From the NCBI GenBank assembly GCA_027491085.1, contig JAIXWW010000013.1, positions 1-64,000 of the forward strand: 64,000 nt of DNA. The letters are read 5' to 3'. The DNA comes from Bacteroidota bacterium (GTDB lineage: Bacteria; Bacteroidota; Bacteroidia; UKL13-3). Both the position numbers and the translations under genes were made by a program. The notes under the pieces were generated by a model that was given only the letters and a program-made list of their open reading frames with translations, ran no database searches and was not told the origin of the DNA. Of the stretch, positions 35,468 to 44,436 are shown piece by piece (position 1 is the stretch's first letter; every line of letters begins with the position of its first letter).

Positions 35468-36481
35468 TTACTTAAAATCGTTAATGGTTTTGAGTACTTT
35501 TCCAAAGTTGTATTGCTGCACTAGCATTAGGCTTTTATCGTTGTTTAAAAAAGCCCAATAACGTTCGGTATCGTAACCAATTTCTTTTCCAGTTGCTTCG
35601 TCTATAACCTTCTTGGTGTGCTTATCAATTGCTTTGGTGTATAGCGTTAATTGCTTTAGAGCACCTGTAGTTTCGGTAATTACTATATTACAAATTGGCG
35701 CTACCGTTTTTATACTATCAATTAATGATTGGTTTTGATTTTCATCGTATCCATCAAAATTGAGTTGTTTGAATGAAGCAATGTAGTATTTTAAAAACTG
35801 CACATCAGTAATGGGTTTAACTTGGTTGTTGGCATTTAGTAAAATAGGTTTTTGTATGTTTTGATTGTTTATTACAAAACTCTTTGAAACTTCATGGTAA
35901 TTAAATGCGATTGACTTAATATTTTCAGAATTATAGTTAAATACAGTTCTATCTCGCCATATCAAACTATCGCTTATAAAGCGAGGAGTTAAAAATCCGA
36001 AAAAACCTGGAATATGCACTGCATAAGGTTTAGCCGAATTTTCAATTAACATATAAGTTCCATTTTCTTCGCGTGTAGCCGAGCCAACATAAATGGTTTT
36101 TACTATCCCACCTTTTGAGTGAAATTCAGCTTTAATACCTCTGGTAGCTAAATCACCCACAGCTGTATTGTGTTCATTTTCGGGGATTGGTCTTAATACC
36201 TTCATGGTTTTTACTGTTTCTAATAGCAACTGAATTTTGCTAAAATCAGCTAATTTATTGCCATTTATAATCCATGTTTGTGGGCCAGTTTTTTCTAATA
36301 CTGTCGACATGCCATTTCTATCAGCAATGAATATTTTATCAATTGCGGCTGTGTCTTCAATGCTAAAATCAGCTATATCTTTAAAGTTTACGCCCCAAGG
36401 TTTTTTATTTATAGCCCAATAAGCAACTCCTGCTATTACTAGTATTATTAAGGTTAAAAGTGTTTTTTTATTCATCATCAA
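35468..36481 (-). CDS. DUF4340 domain protein linked to gliding ABC transporter
   Basis: A 337-residue protein with an N-terminal membrane anchor (LLTLIILVIAGVAYWAI, about 8-24) and a periplasmic beta-rich domain. The reading WIINGNKLADFSKIQLLLETVKTMKVLRPIPENE and RGIKAEFHSKGGIVKTIYVGSATREENGTYMLIE is typical of DUF4340, which commonly follows gldG-like genes. It lies 2 bases after gldG on the same strand, so it is part of the gldA/F/G unit and probably an accessory periplasmic part of the transporter. Molecular role unknown. Confidence 0.85.
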   Translation of the reverse strand: MMMNKKTLLTLIILVIAGVAYWAINKKPWGVNFKDIADFSIEDTAAIDKIFIADRNGMSTVLEKTGPQTWIINGNKLADFSKIQLLLETVKTMKVLRPIPENEHNTAVGDLATRGIKAEFHSKGGIVKTIYVGSATREENGTYMLIENSAKPYAVHIPGFFGFLTPRFISDSLIWRDRTVFNYNSENIKSIAFNYHEVSKSFVINNQNIQKPILLNANNQVKPITDVQFLKYYIASFKQLNFDGYDENQNQSLIDSIKTVAPICNIVITETTGALKQLTLYTKAIDKHTKKVIDEATGKEIGYDTERYWAFLNNDKSLMLVQQYNFGKVLKTINDFK

Positions 36482-36483
36482 TA

Positions 36484-38163
36484 TTATGCGTATTTGCGTT
36501 TTCTATAAAAATTATTGGCAACTGCAAAAATCAATACCAAAATAATGGGAAGTCCAATATTTATAAATTGCCAAAATAGTTTTTCCTTTTTAATTTTCGC
36601 TTTGTCAAGTAAGCGTAAAGTAACTTCTTTGCTTCTTACTTCTATAATACCACTGTCATCGCATAGGTAATCTACACAGTTCAATAAAAAGCGTTTATTG
36701 CCAAATTCTTGGTTGGCATACCTATCGTATCCTAATGGAAATACTTGGCCCTTGCTAGCACTGTATTGGTTTCTAATTACATCTCCATCCGATACCACAA
36801 TCATTTTATTACTAGCAATTTTATCTCTATAGTCTAAAACTGGATTTTTAGTTTTATCGTACGAATAAGCAAACAATGACGAAAACTCACCTTCTAGTAA
36901 TACTGCCATTGGTTTGTTGCCTCCCGTTCTAAATAAAGCAGGGTCTGGCTCTAATTTAGCCATTTCTATATCCACTCTTGCTGGTGCTGGCACTGCGCGC
37001 GAGTATTGAGATGATGCCAATAAAATAGTTTTATTGATTTTTGAATTTGGTATGGTATCAATACTTGCTGCAAACTGAAACCAAATAGGGTCAACTCCAC
37101 GAACAATAGGGTGGGAGCTGGTAGGTGGAGTTACCGGAAAATAAACCCAATCAACTAGTTTTTGCTCTGGTGTTCCGTTCCGCATACCACTTAAAACGGG
37201 TATTGTATTACATACAATATCTTGTACAATATTATTATTAATTCTTACACCAAATTTAAAGAATAAATCATCCAAATTTTGATTGTAGCTTATTGAAAAA
37301 TACTGCGGAGAATTACGCAAACTGTCCATTTCGGCTAATTGACTTTCAATAAACCAAACCAATTTACCGCCATGCATTACATATTGGTCTAATTTAAATT
37401 TATCAAAATCAGAAAAAGGCAAAGTAGGTTTTGGAATAACAATTCCAGCATATTTATTCAATTCTTCAGGTGGCACTTGGGTTAAATCTACATCATCTAT
37501 TTCGTAGTATTGTTTTAACTCAGCTTTTCCATCTATGATATTCCATTTATCAAGTTCGCCATGCCCTTTTAAAAAGGCAATTTGCTTCACTTTGGTTTCG
37601 GTTACTTTGCGTAAAGCATTGGCTATTTCGTATTCCAATTGCTCAATCGAAGTGTTTAAAACGGCTTCTGGTGCTTGCCCAAATTGACTTTTTAATAAAT
37701 TGATAGGAATTTTTTTATCGCCATAATAAAGTACAGCACCTGGCACTATTATTTTTTGGCTAAAGCCATCTTCTTTCTTTAACTGAATGCTGGTAGCCTG
37801 TAAACCAATTTCGCTTAGTTCTTGTAAAATTTCATTGCTTTTTTTATTGGTTTCGCTAATCAATGGGTCAATAAATTCATATTGAATATTGTTATTGGAG
37901 TAAATTTTAAACTCATCCAACATTTCTTTGGTAGCTTTTTGCAAACGCTTAAAACCTGCTGGAAATTCGCCTTCTAAATATACTTTTATCAATACCCCAT
38001 TTTTTGTTTTAGCAGCTAAGTTTTTACTTGCTTTGGCTAAGGTGTAGCGTTTTTCTTTGGTTAAATCTATTCTAAAAAAATAATTGCTAAGTATGGCATT
38101 CAATAAAATAACAATGACAAGCACCATTATTAACTGTAAATACGATTGTCTTTTTTTATTCAT
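36484..38163 (-). CDS. gldG: Gliding ABC transporter auxiliary subunit GldG
   Basis: A 559-residue membrane-anchored protein of the GldG family (ABC_transp_aux). One helix near the N-terminus (LQLIMVLVIVILLNAILSNYFF), a long periplasmic domain with EKRYTLAKASKNLAAKTKNGVLIKVYLEGEFPAGFKRLQ and IAFLKGHGELDKW, and a last helix near the C-terminus (QFINIGLPIILVLIFAVANNF). In Flavobacterium, GldA, GldF and GldG form an ABC transporter needed for gliding in that species but present in many non-gliding Bacteroidota too. It begins 21 bases after gldF. The transported substrate is unknown. Confidence 0.93.
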   Translation of the reverse strand: MNKKRQSYLQLIMVLVIVILLNAILSNYFFRIDLTKEKRYTLAKASKNLAAKTKNGVLIKVYLEGEFPAGFKRLQKATKEMLDEFKIYSNNNIQYEFIDPLISETNKKSNEILQELSEIGLQATSIQLKKEDGFSQKIIVPGAVLYYGDKKIPINLLKSQFGQAPEAVLNTSIEQLEYEIANALRKVTETKVKQIAFLKGHGELDKWNIIDGKAELKQYYEIDDVDLTQVPPEELNKYAGIVIPKPTLPFSDFDKFKLDQYVMHGGKLVWFIESQLAEMDSLRNSPQYFSISYNQNLDDLFFKFGVRINNNIVQDIVCNTIPVLSGMRNGTPEQKLVDWVYFPVTPPTSSHPIVRGVDPIWFQFAASIDTIPNSKINKTILLASSQYSRAVPAPARVDIEMAKLEPDPALFRTGGNKPMAVLLEGEFSSLFAYSYDKTKNPVLDYRDKIASNKMIVVSDGDVIRNQYSASKGQVFPLGYDRYANQEFGNKRFLLNCVDYLCDDSGIIEVRSKEVTLRLLDKAKIKKEKLFWQFINIGLPIILVLIFAVANNFYRKRKYA

Positions 38164-38184
38164 GGTAAATAAAGGAAAGTAAAA

Positions 38185-38913
38185 TTAAAACTTACGTGAG
38201 CTAAAAACAGTTTTGGTAGCGTAAATAAATACGATGATAAAACTTAAGAAATACAGCATATCGCGGCTATCAATAACACCTCGGCTAATGCTTTGGTAAT
38301 GCGCATTGATGCCCAAACCTGCAACCAAACTATCCCACGAACCAAACAATTTAAAATCGGCTATTAACTCAAAAAGGTTATAGAATAAATAACATAAAAT
38401 CATGCTTACTATAAACGAAACAATTTGGTTATCGGTTATTACCGATGAAAATAAACCTATGCTTACAAAACAACTTGCCAAAAAGAACAAGCCAATATAC
38501 GAACCCCAAGTAGCGCCCACATCCATATTGCCTTTAGGCGCGCCTAACTGGTAAACTGTATAAAAATAAATTAAACTTGGAATGAGTGAAAACAATACCA
38601 ACACCACACCTGCAAAGTATTTAGCTAAAATAATTTTTAAATCGCTAATGGGTTTGGTGGTTAATATTTCAATGGTTCCATTCTTTTTTTCTTCGCTAAA
38701 ACTACGCATGGTAATAGCCGAAATTAAGAATAAAAACAACCAAGGTGCTAAGGTAAAAAGTGCATCTAAGTTGGCATAGTTCATGTCAAATACATTATTA
38801 TCGGGTAACACCCACATAAATAATCCGGTAGCAATTAAAAACACAATAATTACTACGTAAGCAATTAATGAGCTAAGAAAACTGCGTATTTCTTTTTGAA
38901 GTATTGAGTACAT
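38185..38913 (-). CDS. gldF: Gliding ABC transporter permease GldF
   Basis: A 242-residue inner-membrane permease with about six helices: the first after LQKEIRSFLSSLIAYVVIIVFLIATGLFMWV, then APWLFLFLISAITMRSFSEEKKNGTIEILTTKPISD (the conserved cytoplasmic coupling segment of ABC-2 type permeases), and four more to the end. It is followed by gldG and separated from gldA by a 239-base repeat-rich spacer. Together with GldA and GldG it should form the transporter. Confidence 0.93.
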   Translation of the reverse strand: MYSILQKEIRSFLSSLIAYVVIIVFLIATGLFMWVLPDNNVFDMNYANLDALFTLAPWLFLFLISAITMRSFSEEKKNGTIEILTTKPISDLKIILAKYFAGVVLVLFSLIPSLIYFYTVYQLGAPKGNMDVGATWGSYIGLFFLASCFVSIGLFSSVITDNQIVSFIVSMILCYLFYNLFELIADFKLFGSWDSLVAGLGINAHYQSISRGVIDSRDMLYFLSFIIVFIYATKTVFSSRKF

Positions 38914-39152
38914 TTAGTTGATAGTTGTTGGTTGTCGGTTGATAGTTGTTCATTGTTGGGTAGAGACGTTGCATGCAACACCTTTACTTTATAAATTTTA
39001 TTTTGTAATTATTATTGTTTTGTTGAGGTTAATATCAATTCTTACATACTGTTTTTTCTTTTTTATAATTCGTGCTTCTTGCTTCGATAAGCTCAGCAAC
39101 CGTGATGTCAAGCAATTTCATCATTTAACATTCAAAATTCATCATTGAAAAT
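38914..39152. repeat. Repeat-rich spacer between gldA and gldF
   Basis: Contains iterations of GTTGATAGTTGTTGGTTGTC (38918-38950), then TAGAGACGTTGCATGCAAC (38961-38979, with the 12-bp palindrome GTTGCATGCAAC), then GCTTCGATAAGCTCAGCAAC (39081-39100) and TTCATCATTTAACATTCAAA (39115-39134). Such motifs look like fragments of dispersed repeats. No open frame of coding character; the gldF promoter may also lie here. Confidence 0.6.
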
Positions 39153-40052
39153 TTACTTAGTCAAACTTTGAAACACTTCTTCTAACGAACGTTCTTCCAA
39201 ATTCATACTCAGTATTAGCCAATTGTTTTCAGCAGCTTTTTGAGCTAATTTTTCTCTTATATCCGTTTTAGAAATAATGGTAAAACCATTTTTATCTGTT
39301 TTAACGGTAATGTCTTTTTCTAAATTTTTAATATTTTCTATTGTTGGATTATTTTTAAATTGAACAGAAATAATGTATTCCTTACTAAACGATTGTTGTA
39401 GTTTTCCAATTTTATCGTCAGCTACAATTTGACCACGATTAATAATAACCACCCTATCGCACATGGCTTCAACCTCTTGCATGATATGGCTCGAAAGTAT
39501 AACCGTTTTATTTTTGCCAATTTCCCTAATCAAGTTTCTAATTTCGCTCATTTGGTTAGGATCTAATCCACTTGTTGGTTCGTCTAAAATCAAAACACTT
39601 GGATTATGAATTAAAGCAGCAGCTAAGCCAACACGTTGTTTATAACCTTTACTTAGTTGACTAATTTTCTTTTTACGCTCTAGGCTTAAACCTGTTTTGG
39701 TTATCATTTCTTCGGCAGCCTCATTTGCTCCTGAAGTAATGCCATAACTATTGGCTATAAAAAGTAAGTATTCTTTTACAAACATATCGGAGTAAAGTGG
39801 GTTCAGTTCAGGTAAATAGCCCACTTCTTTCCTTATGTTGATGCTGTTTTCAGTAATTTCTGTTCCGTTTATAAATGCTTTTCCACTAGTAGCTGGTATA
39901 TAGCCAGTTAGTATTTTCATGGTGGTCGATTTTCCTGCACCATTTGGTCCTAAAAAACCTAATATTTCACCTTTATGCGCTTCAAAACTAATATTGTCTA
40001 AAGCTTTTTGGCTACCATATATTTTTGTTAAATTTTCTACTTTAATTGTCAT
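39153..40052 (-). CDS. gldA: Gliding ABC transporter ATP-binding protein GldA
   Basis: A 299-residue ABC ATPase. Walker A GFLGPNGAGKSTTMKILTGY (about 32-51), the Q-loop before PLYSDMFVKEYLLF, signature LSKGYKQRVGLAAALIHNPS, Walker B VLILDEPTSGLDPNQM and the switch histidine in ILSSHIMQE. The C-terminal 90 residues (QSFSKEYIISVQFKN...EERSLEEVFQSLTK) are typical of GldA-type subunits. First gene of the gldA-gldF-gldG-DUF4340 unit, but a 239-base spacer separates it from gldF. Confidence 0.94.
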   Translation of the reverse strand: MTIKVENLTKIYGSQKALDNISFEAHKGEILGFLGPNGAGKSTTMKILTGYIPATSGKAFINGTEITENSINIRKEVGYLPELNPLYSDMFVKEYLLFIANSYGITSGANEAAEEMITKTGLSLERKKKISQLSKGYKQRVGLAAALIHNPSVLILDEPTSGLDPNQMSEIRNLIREIGKNKTVILSSHIMQEVEAMCDRVVIINRGQIVADDKIGKLQQSFSKEYIISVQFKNNPTIENIKNLEKDITVKTDKNGFTIISKTDIREKLAQKAAENNWLILSMNLEERSLEEVFQSLTK

Positions 40053-40340
40053 GTGTACTAATTACAAAGGACAGCGAAAGTAAGAAAAAGGTTGGTTTCA
40101 AATGCAATAAAAAATGTTACTGGTTTTTTAGAGTTTTGGAATAACTAAAATGGTTTTTGGGAAAGATTTTTACAAATATCTGCTCACTAAATACTTAAAA
40201 GCGACTTTTTGCCGCCACAATTCCCCACCAAATTTAAAATTCTTGAAACGGCTTTATTAACCGACTCCGCCTTACATAAATGCGACATTGTTAATTACTT
40301 TAAACCATTATGTGAATATAAAAAAGCCTCATTTATGCAC
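40053..40340. other. Spacer between gldA and the MraZ box
   Basis: About 290 bases between the divergent gldA and mraZ genes. No coding frame is convincing. It should hold the gldA promoter and the upstream part of the dcw promoter. The run GACTTTTTGCCGCCACAATT near 40203 and CGACTCCGCC near 40262 are local GC-rich islands with no clear pairing. Confidence 0.45.
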
Positions 40341-40341
40341 A

Positions 40342-40370
40342 AAAGTGGAGGAAAGTGGAGAAAAGTGGAT
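40342..40370 (+). promoter_or_regulatory. MraZ box: three direct AAAGTGG repeats
   Basis: AAAGTGG starts at 40342, 40352 and 40362, an exact 10-base spacing of one helical turn. MraZ proteins bind such spaced GTG(G/T) direct repeats before their own operon. The last repeat ends 42 bases before the mraZ GTG, so the box overlaps the expected promoter region and should mediate autoregulation of the dcw cluster. Confidence 0.85.
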
Positions 40371-40411
40371 TTTTGTTTTTATTTTTACACCGTTATAATA
40401 AAATAAATTAA

Positions 40412-40870
40412 GTGCTAAACCTACACGGTGAATATGAATGTAAACTAGATGCCAAAGGCAGGCTGATAATTCCTGCGGCATTGAAAAAGCAACTTCCTGC
40501 GGAAGCCAAGGATGCATTCTTTATAAACCGTGGTTTCGAAAAATGCTGCGTATTATATCCTTCTAATGAGTGGGATAGCATAGCAGGAGAGATAAATAAA
40601 TTGAGCGATTACATTAAAAAAGAACGCGATTTTAAACGTTACTTTTTGCGTGGTGCAAGCAAATTAGACATGGATTCTGCAAGTCGTGTTTTATTGCCAA
40701 AGTCATTGCAAGAGTATGCTGATTTAAAAGGGGATTTGGTTTTGCTAGCTTATGGAAACAAAGTAGAAATATGGAGCAAAGCTGAGTACGAAAACATGCT
40801 TAATGCCGAACCAGAAGACTTTAGTGCTTTAGCCGAAGAGGTAATGAGTAAAAGGAAAAATGAAGAATAG
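40412..40870 (+). CDS. mraZ: Transcriptional regulator MraZ
   Basis: A 152-residue DNA-binding protein with two AbrB-like SpoVT halves: LHGEYECKLDAKGRLIIPAALKKQLP at the start and RGASKLDMDSASRVLLPKSLQEYADLKGDLVLLAYG in the second half. It forms ring oligomers that bind spaced direct repeats before the dcw operon. The start is GTG at 40412 (reading MLNLHGEYECKL, the family N-terminus), with no better ATG near it. First gene of the division and wall cluster, 42 bases after its own operator. Confidence 0.96.
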   Translation: MLNLHGEYECKLDAKGRLIIPAALKKQLPAEAKDAFFINRGFEKCCVLYPSNEWDSIAGEINKLSDYIKKERDFKRYFLRGASKLDMDSASRVLLPKSLQEYADLKGDLVLLAYGNKVEIWSKAEYENMLNAEPEDFSALAEEVMSKRKNEE

Positions 40871-40950
40871 GCAATTAGCAAAAGATGAATTGCCGTTCTC
40901 CCGAAAGCTTTCGGGGTTAGCCAACGGAGAAAAGAAAAAAAAAAAAAAAA
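40871..40950. repeat. Palindrome and A17 tract before rsmH
   Basis: CCCGAAAGCTTTCGGG (40900-40915) is a perfect 16-bp palindrome, flanked further out by CCGTT and AACGG that can also pair. A run of 17 A (40935-40951) ends in the A of the rsmH ATG. The run is long enough to slip in replication. Being inside an operon, the hairpin might be an RNA-processing or attenuation site, or a dispersed palindromic unit. Confidence 0.7.
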
Positions 40951-41856
40951 ATGTACCATAACCCAGTAATGTTAAACGAGTGCTTAGATGCATTGAATAT
41001 AAATCCTGATGGGGTTTATGTAGATATTACCTATGGAGGTGGTGGGCATAGTAGCGCTATATTAAATAAGTTAAGCAAAAAAGGAAGGTTGATTGCATTT
41101 GACCAAGATGAAGATGCGAAACGAAATTTAATTAAAGATGAACGTTTGGTTTTTATTGACCAAAATTTTGAGTTTTTGAAAAATCATGTGCAATACCAAG
41201 GTTTTGATAAAGTAGATGGTTTGCTAGGTGATTTAGGTGTTTCGTCTCATCAGTTTGATGAAGGTGAACGTGGTTTTTCTATTCGTTTTGATGATGCTAA
41301 ATTAGACATGCGCATGAGTCAAACACAATCTTTGAGTGCTCATACGGTTATAAATGAATACAAAGCCGATGATTTGGCTAACGTACTATATAAGTATGGT
41401 GAATTGCATCAATCTCGAAAAATGGCTGCCGATATTATTGCTGCTCGTAATGGTAAAAATATTGAAACAGTTGGAGAGTTAAAGCAAGCATTGATGCATC
41501 ACGCGCCTAAGTTCAAAGACTTTAAATTTTTTGCTCAGGTGTTTCAAGCCATTCGCATTGAAGTAAATCAAGAGTTAGCAGTATTGGAAAAAATGCTTTT
41601 GCAATGTGGAAGTTTAATAAAGCCGGGAGGTAGGTTGGTAATTATGAGTTACCACTCGTTGGAAGATAGGTTGGTTAAAAACTACATGAATAGCGGGAAT
41701 TTAATGGGCGATTTGGAAAAAGATTTTTTTGGAAATATCAATAGGCCATTTAATCCATTAAATAAAAAAGCAATAGTAGCAACCGATAAAGAGCAAGAAG
41801 AAAATAACCGATCGCGAAGCGCCAAATTAAGGATAGCAGAACGATTGAACAAATAA
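40951..41856 (+). CDS. rsmH: 16S rRNA (cytosine-1402 N4) methyltransferase RsmH (MraW)
   Basis: Methylates N4 of C1402 in 16S rRNA using SAM. 301 residues. The opening YHNPVMLNECLDALNINPDGVYVDITYGGGGHSSAIL includes the SAM-binding VDxTxGGGGHS motif; DGLLGDLGVSSHQFDEGERGFSIR and LDMRMSQ follow, as do FFAQVFQAIRIEVNQELAVLE and IMSYHSLEDRLVKNYM. All family signatures are intact. The ATG directly follows an A17 tract. Confidence 0.96.
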   Translation: MYHNPVMLNECLDALNINPDGVYVDITYGGGGHSSAILNKLSKKGRLIAFDQDEDAKRNLIKDERLVFIDQNFEFLKNHVQYQGFDKVDGLLGDLGVSSHQFDEGERGFSIRFDDAKLDMRMSQTQSLSAHTVINEYKADDLANVLYKYGELHQSRKMAADIIAARNGKNIETVGELKQALMHHAPKFKDFKFFAQVFQAIRIEVNQELAVLEKMLLQCGSLIKPGGRLVIMSYHSLEDRLVKNYMNSGNLMGDLEKDFFGNINRPFNPLNKKAIVATDKEQEENNRSRSAKLRIAERLNK

Positions 41857-41865
41857 ATAAACCAA

Positions 41866-42279
41866 GTGAGCAATAAAGTAATTATAGGCGATGAGCCTGA
41901 AATTAAAGAAGATAAAAAGCCAAGCACCCCAAAAATTGAAGGTGCTTTTAAGCGTTTATCTGATATTGATTTTAAGCTCAACCCCAATCAATTGATTGGT
42001 CAAATGCCATTTATACTTTTTTGTTTTGGTTTAATAATGGTGTTGATATGGAGTAGTCATAACAACGATAACCTAAATAAAAAGATAGATAAATTAACTA
42101 AGGAAAATAAAGAATTACGCAATCAGTATATTATCAACTTAAGCGAAATAATGAATGCCAGTAGGCAATCAAACATAGCAGAGAAGCTAAGAGAGTTTAA
42201 CAGCCAAGGTAAACGAACCAAAGATACTGATTATGTAAAAGAGGCAGTAATACCGCCAACCAAAATAACAATAGAATAA
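41866..42279 (+). CDS. ftsL: FtsL-like cell division protein
   Basis: A 137-residue bitopic membrane protein at the place of ftsL in the dcw cluster. It has a cytoplasmic segment of about 45 residues, a membrane helix (MPFILFCFGLIMVLIWSSH, about 46-64), and a coiled-coil periplasmic segment (NNDNLNKKIDKLTKENKELRNQYIINLSEIM). Sequence conservation of FtsL is weak, so position and layout carry the identification. It starts with GTG at 41866, 9 bases after rsmH. It should bind FtsQ and FtsI partners in the divisome. Confidence 0.85.
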   Translation: MSNKVIIGDEPEIKEDKKPSTPKIEGAFKRLSDIDFKLNPNQLIGQMPFILFCFGLIMVLIWSSHNNDNLNKKIDKLTKENKELRNQYIINLSEIMNASRQSNIAEKLREFNSQGKRTKDTDYVKEAVIPPTKITIE

Positions 42280-42299
42280 AGAAAACAGTAAATAAAAAA

Positions 42300-44432
42300 A
42301 TGGCAATTAACGCACGCAAAACAATATTAATACGTACCCTTGTCGTTTTCGGCTTAATGGGCGTGTTTGCTGCTGCCATTGTGTTTTATGTTTATAAATT
42401 ACAGTTTATTGAAGTTAAACATTGGAAAAAAGAATCAGCAAAATTTTCGGTAAAGTCAGAAAAAGTAAAGGCTATTAGAGGTAATATTTTTGATTGTAAT
42501 GGTGCTTTACTTTCTACTTCATTGCCCATTTACGATTTGGCCATTGATGCCACTGCACCAGCATTTTCGGTAAAAGATACTTTTGATAAATATGTTGATT
42601 CGCTTGCCATTAAGTTCAATGCAGAGTTTCCTCAAGCCACAGCTAGTCATTACAAATTTTTATTTAAAAATATCAGGAATAAAGGATTAGGCTATAACTT
42701 AATCAAACTCAATGTTTCGCATCAGCAATTGTTACGCATTCAAAAGTTTCCATTGTTCAGAATGGGTAAAATATCAGGTGGTTTGTACATTATTCCTAAA
42801 ACCAAACGTGTAAAACCATTTCAAAATTTAGCTTTAAGAACCATTGGTTTTGTTAATAATAATTCGGATGATTATGTAGGGTTAGAAGGGTTTTTTAATG
42901 ATTACCTAAAAGGTAAAGATGGTTTGCAAATGATGCAACGCGTTACGGGTGGTGTTTATGTGCCTATTAATAATGAAGAAAAAAATGAAGCTGAAAACGG
43001 TTGCGATATCATTTCAACCATTGATATAAACTTACAAGATGTTGCACAACAATCGTTATTAAAGGTTTTAAAAAGTAATATGGCTATGCGTGGTACAGCT
43101 ATATTAATGGAAGTAGAAACGGGCGAAATTAAAGCCATTGCCAACTTAACACGAAAGGCTGATGGTACTTACGAAGAAAGATTGAATGATGCCATTAGAA
43201 CTAAAATGCAGCCAGGTTCAACCTTTAAGTTGGTAACCATGATGAGTTTGCTGGATAATGGTTTTGTATCCCCAAAATCAGTAGTGAATGTAGAAGGTGG
43301 AAGAGCAATGGTGTATGGCCGACCTGTTGAAGATTCGCATAGTTATTCTGAATTAAATATGCAGCAAGCTTTTGAAGTTTCATCAAACATTGCATTTGCC
43401 AAACAAATAGCCAAGTATTATGACTCAAACCCAAGTAAACACTACGACTATTTAGATGGTTTAGGTTTAGATAAAAATTTGAAATTGCAATTACATGGAG
43501 CGCAAGCACCACAATATTTAAAACCAAGTAGTAAGTATTGGAGTAAAAGTGATTTATCTGCTATTAGCCGTGGTTATGGAATTTCACTTACACCATTGCA
43601 AATGTTAACTATTTACAATGCTATAGCTAATAATGGCAAAATGGTGAATCCATTTTTTGTTAAAAAAATAATGAATGCAGGCCAAGTGGTTAAGGAATTT
43701 AAAACACAGGTTTTAAAGGAGCAAATATGCAGTGAAGCCACTGTTGCTCAACTTAAAAACATGATGGAAGGTGTTGTTAAAAATGGTACTGCTTATAACA
43801 AAGAAAACGGCAACTTGCCTTACACGTTTGCGGGTAAAACAGGAACTGCCATTATTCAACGTGGAGAAGATTATTACCAAGGCGGAGCAAAAGTATACAG
43901 AGCCTCTTGGTGTGGTTATTTTCCTGCTGAAAAACCAAAATATAGTTGCTATGTAGTTATCATTCGTCCGCAAGGCAGTATGATTTATGGCGCGCAATTG
44001 GCTTTGCCAGTATTTAAAGATTTGGCCAATAAAATTTATGCTACTGCTACCAATATTCATAAAGATGTAAGAGAAACTTACACTGGTTTTTCGAACGATT
44101 TGCCAGAAGTAACAAAAGCTTATAAAGATGATGTAAAAACCATACTTGATAATGTGGGCATTTCATCGCATGTAAATGATACGGTTGATGATATGGGAAG
44201 TGCATGGTTCAATGTTTCACAAAAGGACAATGCATTGAGTTTATTACCTATGGTAAGCAAACCAAAACAAATGCCTGATGTAAAAGGAATGTCGGCTAAG
44301 GATGCTACTTATTTATTAGAAAGTAAAGGTTTACGAGTAAGCATTATGGGTTGTGGTAAGGTTAAGCAGCAATCAATAAAGGCGGGAGCTAACTATAATA
44401 AAGGTTTAAAAGTAAATTTAATTTTAGGATAA
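42300..44432 (+). CDS. ftsI: Division transpeptidase FtsI (PBP3-like) with PASTA end
   Basis: Crosslinks septal peptidoglycan with its penicillin-binding domain in the periplasm. 710 residues. A membrane helix near 13-35, then the dimerisation domain with RGNIFDCNGALLSTSLPIYDLAID; the active-site Ser is in QPGSTFKLVTMM (about 308, SxxK), SSN near 361 and KTG in FAGKTGTA near 511. A PASTA domain (about 659-710, PDVKGMSAKDATYLLESKGLRVSI) ends the protein, as in the Bacteroidota form. It is 20 bases after ftsL and 4 bases before murE. Confidence 0.95.
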   Translation: MAINARKTILIRTLVVFGLMGVFAAAIVFYVYKLQFIEVKHWKKESAKFSVKSEKVKAIRGNIFDCNGALLSTSLPIYDLAIDATAPAFSVKDTFDKYVDSLAIKFNAEFPQATASHYKFLFKNIRNKGLGYNLIKLNVSHQQLLRIQKFPLFRMGKISGGLYIIPKTKRVKPFQNLALRTIGFVNNNSDDYVGLEGFFNDYLKGKDGLQMMQRVTGGVYVPINNEEKNEAENGCDIISTIDINLQDVAQQSLLKVLKSNMAMRGTAILMEVETGEIKAIANLTRKADGTYEERLNDAIRTKMQPGSTFKLVTMMSLLDNGFVSPKSVVNVEGGRAMVYGRPVEDSHSYSELNMQQAFEVSSNIAFAKQIAKYYDSNPSKHYDYLDGLGLDKNLKLQLHGAQAPQYLKPSSKYWSKSDLSAISRGYGISLTPLQMLTIYNAIANNGKMVNPFFVKKIMNAGQVVKEFKTQVLKEQICSEATVAQLKNMMEGVVKNGTAYNKENGNLPYTFAGKTGTAIIQRGEDYYQGGAKVYRASWCGYFPAEKPKYSCYVVIIRPQGSMIYGAQLALPVFKDLANKIYATATNIHKDVRETYTGFSNDLPEVTKAYKDDVKTILDNVGISSHVNDTVDDMGSAWFNVSQKDNALSLLPMVSKPKQMPDVKGMSAKDATYLLESKGLRVSIMGCGKVKQQSIKAGANYNKGLKVNLILG

Positions 44433-44436
44433 TTTT

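Noticed and set aside
40209..40406. 65-residue plus-strand frame between gldA and mraZ
   Set aside because: It crosses the MraZ box and promoter region, has no family character and its composition is that of a spacer.
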